52,151 bases of DNA, from NCBI RefSeq assembly GCF_000429945.1, contig NZ_AUCV01000045.1, positions 1 to 52,151 of the forward strand, given 5' to 3'. Under the pieces are notes generated by a model. It was given only the letters and a program-made list of their open reading frames with translations. It was not told where the DNA came from and did no database searches. This DNA is from Desulfogranum japonicum DSM 18378. Its GTDB lineage: Bacteria > Desulfobacterota > Desulfobulbia > Desulfobulbales > Desulfobulbaceae. A program made the translations under genes and the position numbers. Positions 50,207 through 52,151 of this stretch are shown piece by piece. The stretch's first letter is position 1. Each line of letters begins with the position of its first letter.

Positions 50207-50400
50207 GCATGAAAGAGAGCAGCGTGGCAATGGTGGTCACGGCCCTGAACAGGAGTGGCCTGCCGGCAAATCACCTTGCATCATGTCTCAAGGTCAAGCC
50301 AATGACGAAACTCAGTACAGTAAAACAACAGAGCAATGAGATCAAAACCAAACGCCAAGACCACCTGTGCTCTGAGCTCCTGAACGCAATCCTTTTATGA
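50207..50400 (-). pseudogene. decayed membrane-protein fragment with in-frame TGA
   Basis: The minus strand frame reads RLVLISLLCCFTVLSFVIGL, then TLRHDAR, a TGA at 50271-50273, then FAGRPLLFRAVTTIATLLSF and MLVPCN before entering the family 2 repeat. Two hydrophobic helices flanking RHDAR-stop-FAGRP are reminiscent of the N-terminus of bile-acid/sodium-symporter-like permeases, but this is weak. It looks like a gene inactivated by a nonsense change and truncated by the repeat. Confidence 0.4.
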
Positions 50401-50501
50401 CTCTTTAGTGTATTTCCTGATAATGCAATATCCCTAACATGCCCGTTATAGATACCGATACGCCCTCGTTTATGAATTGCGGTAATTATATTAAAGGACA
50501 T

Positions 50502-50561
50502 TAAATACAAAAACGCAGAATTCTGCTAACACCAGCGTCCAGAATATTGACACTGTTGTCC
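50502..50561 (-). promoter_or_regulatory. fourth AraC-type promoter copy
   Basis: Half-sites GGACAACAGTG (50551-50561) and GGACGCTGGTG (50530-50540) are 21 bp apart. Then come -35 GTTAGC (50525-50530), a 17-base spacer and -10 TATTTA (50502-50507). It reads leftward toward the decayed membrane ORF and the methyltransferase. Spacer sequences differ from the receptor promoters while the boxes are conserved. Confidence 0.68.
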
Positions 50562-50742
50562 ATAATTCTGCTAATCGTCCTTGCTTTCGACTAGTATTTA
50601 TGTTCCTGTAATCAAGATAGTAAAGACTTTACATACAGGGGAGTTACAGTTGCCCATGCCAGGTGTAACATGCCGCTCTTCTTCATGATTCGGCGTACAT
50701 ATGATTTCATCTCGCAAACACTATGTGAAGAGGATCTCATTT

Positions 50743-51606
50743 ATGAAATTCATATATCTACGAATGATCTTGCTATGCATCATCTTCATTTTGTCAGCGA
50801 TATCTGCCTATTGCTTATCAACGTCTACAGTGGAAATCCCCATATCTTTTGACCGTGCAAACCTTCCCATAGTAGAAATGGAACTCGACAAACACCATGT
50901 ACAATTCTATTTGGATACAGGCGCCAAAGGGCTACACTTGCCAAAACGAATTGCTGATACTATTCACGGAGTCAAATTGACAGGCCGCACAGTAAAAAGT
51001 GTCGACCTGGCTGGGAAAATCCGCGAAGATGCGGAGTTCATGATTCCTGAATTGCAGATGAATGATATGTTATTTAGCAATGTCACCGGGCAACATTTGT
51101 CTGACTGGGGATTGGGAAAATCCCAATTCCAATTGCCCGTCATTGGGTTTGATGTACTTCAACAAAAAGAACTCGTCATCGATTTTCCACGGAAGAGGAT
51201 ATTGTTGAGCGATGCCCCAATTGACGTCGACAAGCTCTACCACTCTGCACGGGATCTTCAATTCAAGCGTGCGGACGAAGGGCTCGTCATATCTGCTCAT
51301 ATTGGCAGGAACGAGTGGTCTTTTGTATTGGATTGTGCAGCCAGTATTTCGATCGTAAGGTCTTCCGCAAAGATTGATAAAAACTTAATTACTCCTTGCA
51401 CGATTAATCTGCCAGGTGGACTTTGTGAAGCGGTGAGTGGTCATGTGCATTGTGGAGAAAAGAAAATTCCTCTGCAATTGATTCGAATGTCTTTACCAGA
51501 GCAGTTCAAACCAATGGGAGTGGTCGGGTATGATTTCTTCAGTCGATGTGCTCTTTATTTGAGCAAAGATTTCGATACGATGAAAATTGCCTGCACAGAC
51601 GGGTAA
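50743..51606 (+). CDS. exported retropepsin-like aspartyl protease-fold protein (287 aa)
   Basis: From ATG 50743 (GAGG nine bases upstream) the protein starts with a signal or anchor helix (RMILLCIIFILSAISAYCLS). The body resembles clan AA aspartic proteases: FYLDTGAKGLHLPKRI carries the DTG motif (residues about 57-59), a second lobe has SFVLDCAASISIVR where DTG/DSG would be expected, and GVVGYDFFSRCALYL is the GxxxL/F-type strand. The first Asp is intact, but the second reads DCA, so activity is uncertain. The gene is single with no obvious partner. Confidence 0.72.
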   Translation: MKFIYLRMILLCIIFILSAISAYCLSTSTVEIPISFDRANLPIVEMELDKHHVQFYLDTGAKGLHLPKRIADTIHGVKLTGRTVKSVDLAGKIREDAEFMIPELQMNDMLFSNVTGQHLSDWGLGKSQFQLPVIGFDVLQQKELVIDFPRKRILLSDAPIDVDKLYHSARDLQFKRADEGLVISAHIGRNEWSFVLDCAASISIVRSSAKIDKNLITPCTINLPGGLCEAVSGHVHCGEKKIPLQLIRMSLPEQFKPMGVVGYDFFSRCALYLSKDFDTMKIACTDG

Positions 51607-51772
51607 CAGTTAATGTAGAAAGGTCTTTTAGCTTTACACAGAAAATACGTTTTCTGATGCTTTAGAAACTGAGTGGGTGTGCTTTCAACGAAAGTATACA
51701 TATGCCGAACAAGCCTTTTGCAGCGAACCGTAAAAAAGCAGCGGCCTCTGAAAAGTACGTTGGATTTAAACA

Positions 51773-51868
51773 ATGAAGATAATAACGAAATATTTCATTT
51801 TATGCTGTTTATTTGTAGCTTTTAATGCAAATACTGCGCAGGCTGGGGGTGCAGCCGATCTCCCATAA
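51773..51868 (+). pseudogene. signal-peptide stub of a gene cut at the insertion-sequence end
   Basis: The ATG at 51773 encodes 31 residues, a perfect-looking signal peptide (KIITKYFILCCLFVAFNANT, then AQAGGAADLP) that stops at once. The next bases belong to the region of the ISKra4-type element. It is probably the 5' remnant of an exported protein gene interrupted by the element. Confidence 0.5.
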
Positions 51869-51878
51869 AGCATAAAAT

Positions 51879-52151
51879 TCACGCAGCCTTTGGTAGTTCC
51901 AACGGTTTACTTGATCTCACCTGGATGTTTCTTTCTTCGCTTTGCATTCGCTTGACCCATTGGCCATATGCCCAGTCATAAAAATGATCCCAATCGCCGT
52001 TGAGTTCGATACACCTCAGGTGAAGCAACGCTTCAGCTCGTTCAGGTTTCCAACGCATCCCAGAACAATCCAGCCGTTCGCCGATTACATTACGAACGGC
52101 TCCCTCAACCATCCCGCTTCCAATCGGCAAATCCTCCTCGATATATTTTTG
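51879..52151 (-). CDS. ISKra4-type transposase, C-terminal part (cut by window edge)
   Basis: The minus frame is open to the right edge and reads LPIGSGMVEGAVRNVIGERL, then CSGMRWKPERAEALLHLRCI and ELNGDWDHFYDWAYGQW, ending at 51879. This IGSGxVEG...GMRW...NGDW pattern is the C-terminus of ISKra4-family (or closely allied) DDE transposases. The N-terminus lies outside the window. The family name is from recalled motifs. Confidence 0.8.
   Translation of the reverse strand, partial: QKYIEEDLPIGSGMVEGAVRNVIGERLDCSGMRWKPERAEALLHLRCIELNGDWDHFYDWAYGQWVKRMQSEERNIQVRSSKPLELPKAA

Larger units (their letters stand above)
49852..50742. other. gene-poor region with repeat, decayed ORF and promoter
   Basis: About 890 bases with a full family 2 element (50048-50197), a decayed membrane-protein reading frame (50207-50400, minus) and an AraC-type promoter (50502-50561, minus). 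No intact gene is seen. Confidence 0.6.

Noticed and set aside
50207..50400. In-frame TGA at 50271 as another selenocysteine
   Set aside because: No short hairpin with a G-rich loop lies at the right distance on the minus strand, the residue context RHDAR-x-FAGRP has no redox motif, and the frame decays into a repeat. A nonsense mutation is simpler.
1..52151. CRISPR arrays, tRNA and rRNA genes
   Set aside because: No regularly spaced direct repeats, cloverleaf-like segments or rRNA motifs were noticed on either strand; the dispersed repeats are irregular and palindromic.

Overview
The window reads as a Gram-negative bacterial chromosome, most likely an anaerobic Desulfobacterota (deltaproteobacterial) genome. 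It encodes TonB/ExbB/ExbD, outer-membrane receptors, periplasmic binding proteins and a selenocysteine-containing peptide gene, so the cell must have Sec machinery. The lineage is inference from gene content; no rRNA, tRNA or CRISPR array was seen. Transposase fragments lie at both edges: an ISAs1-type N-terminus at the left and an ISKra4-type C-terminus at the right.

Layout. 0.9-7.5 kb: a minus-strand run of an Epd/GapA-like dehydrogenase, a large hybrid sensor kinase, PanE, PanB and a small membrane protein. 7.7-11.7 kb: a small hypothetical, two tandem TIGR01777-type epimerases and a polytopic membrane protein. 11.8-14.0 kb: the most interesting locus, a 106-codon selenobiotic-type precursor peptide with three in-frame UGA codons. 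Each UGA is followed at the right distance by a SECIS-like hairpin. A terminator-like hairpin separates the peptide gene from its radical SAM/SPASM maturase. 14-16.6 kb: acyltransferase, GNAT and DUF1287 genes. 16.6-20.3 kb: an AT-rich, repeat-laden island (DUF4139-like, DUF1186, recombinase-like). 20.4-23.3 kb: small proteins, a ParB-like/RAM protein and a phosphoesterase. 23.8-28.8 kb: a complete livKHMGF branched-chain amino acid ABC transporter. 29-30.5 kb: a PhoX-like (DUF839) protein.

30.8-37.6 kb holds an energising operon like the Vibrio TonB2/TtpC system (DUF3450, TtpC-like, ExbB, ExbD, TonB, TPR). 38-48.9 kb holds a yersiniabactin-type uptake cluster without biosynthesis genes: two fused ABC exporter-fold importers (YbtP/Q-like), a YbtX-like MFS protein, two near-duplicate TonB-dependent receptors and an AraC/PchR-like regulator. 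Between the receptors lies a scar of regulator and MFS fragments that records the tandem duplication. Both receptors, the TonB operon and a fourth site at 50.5 kb share one promoter architecture. It consists of a GGACGCTGGTGTTAG box, a second half-site 21 bp upstream, and a -10 hexamer exactly 17 bp downstream of the -35. This ties the modules into one predicted AraC-type regulon.

Two families of dispersed palindromic elements punctuate the window. Family 1 is a 163-bp MITE-like element (four full copies, two halves) whose hairpin arms covary between copies. Family 2 is bounded by GTAACTGATCACAG-type ends. Several copies sit inside apparent operons.
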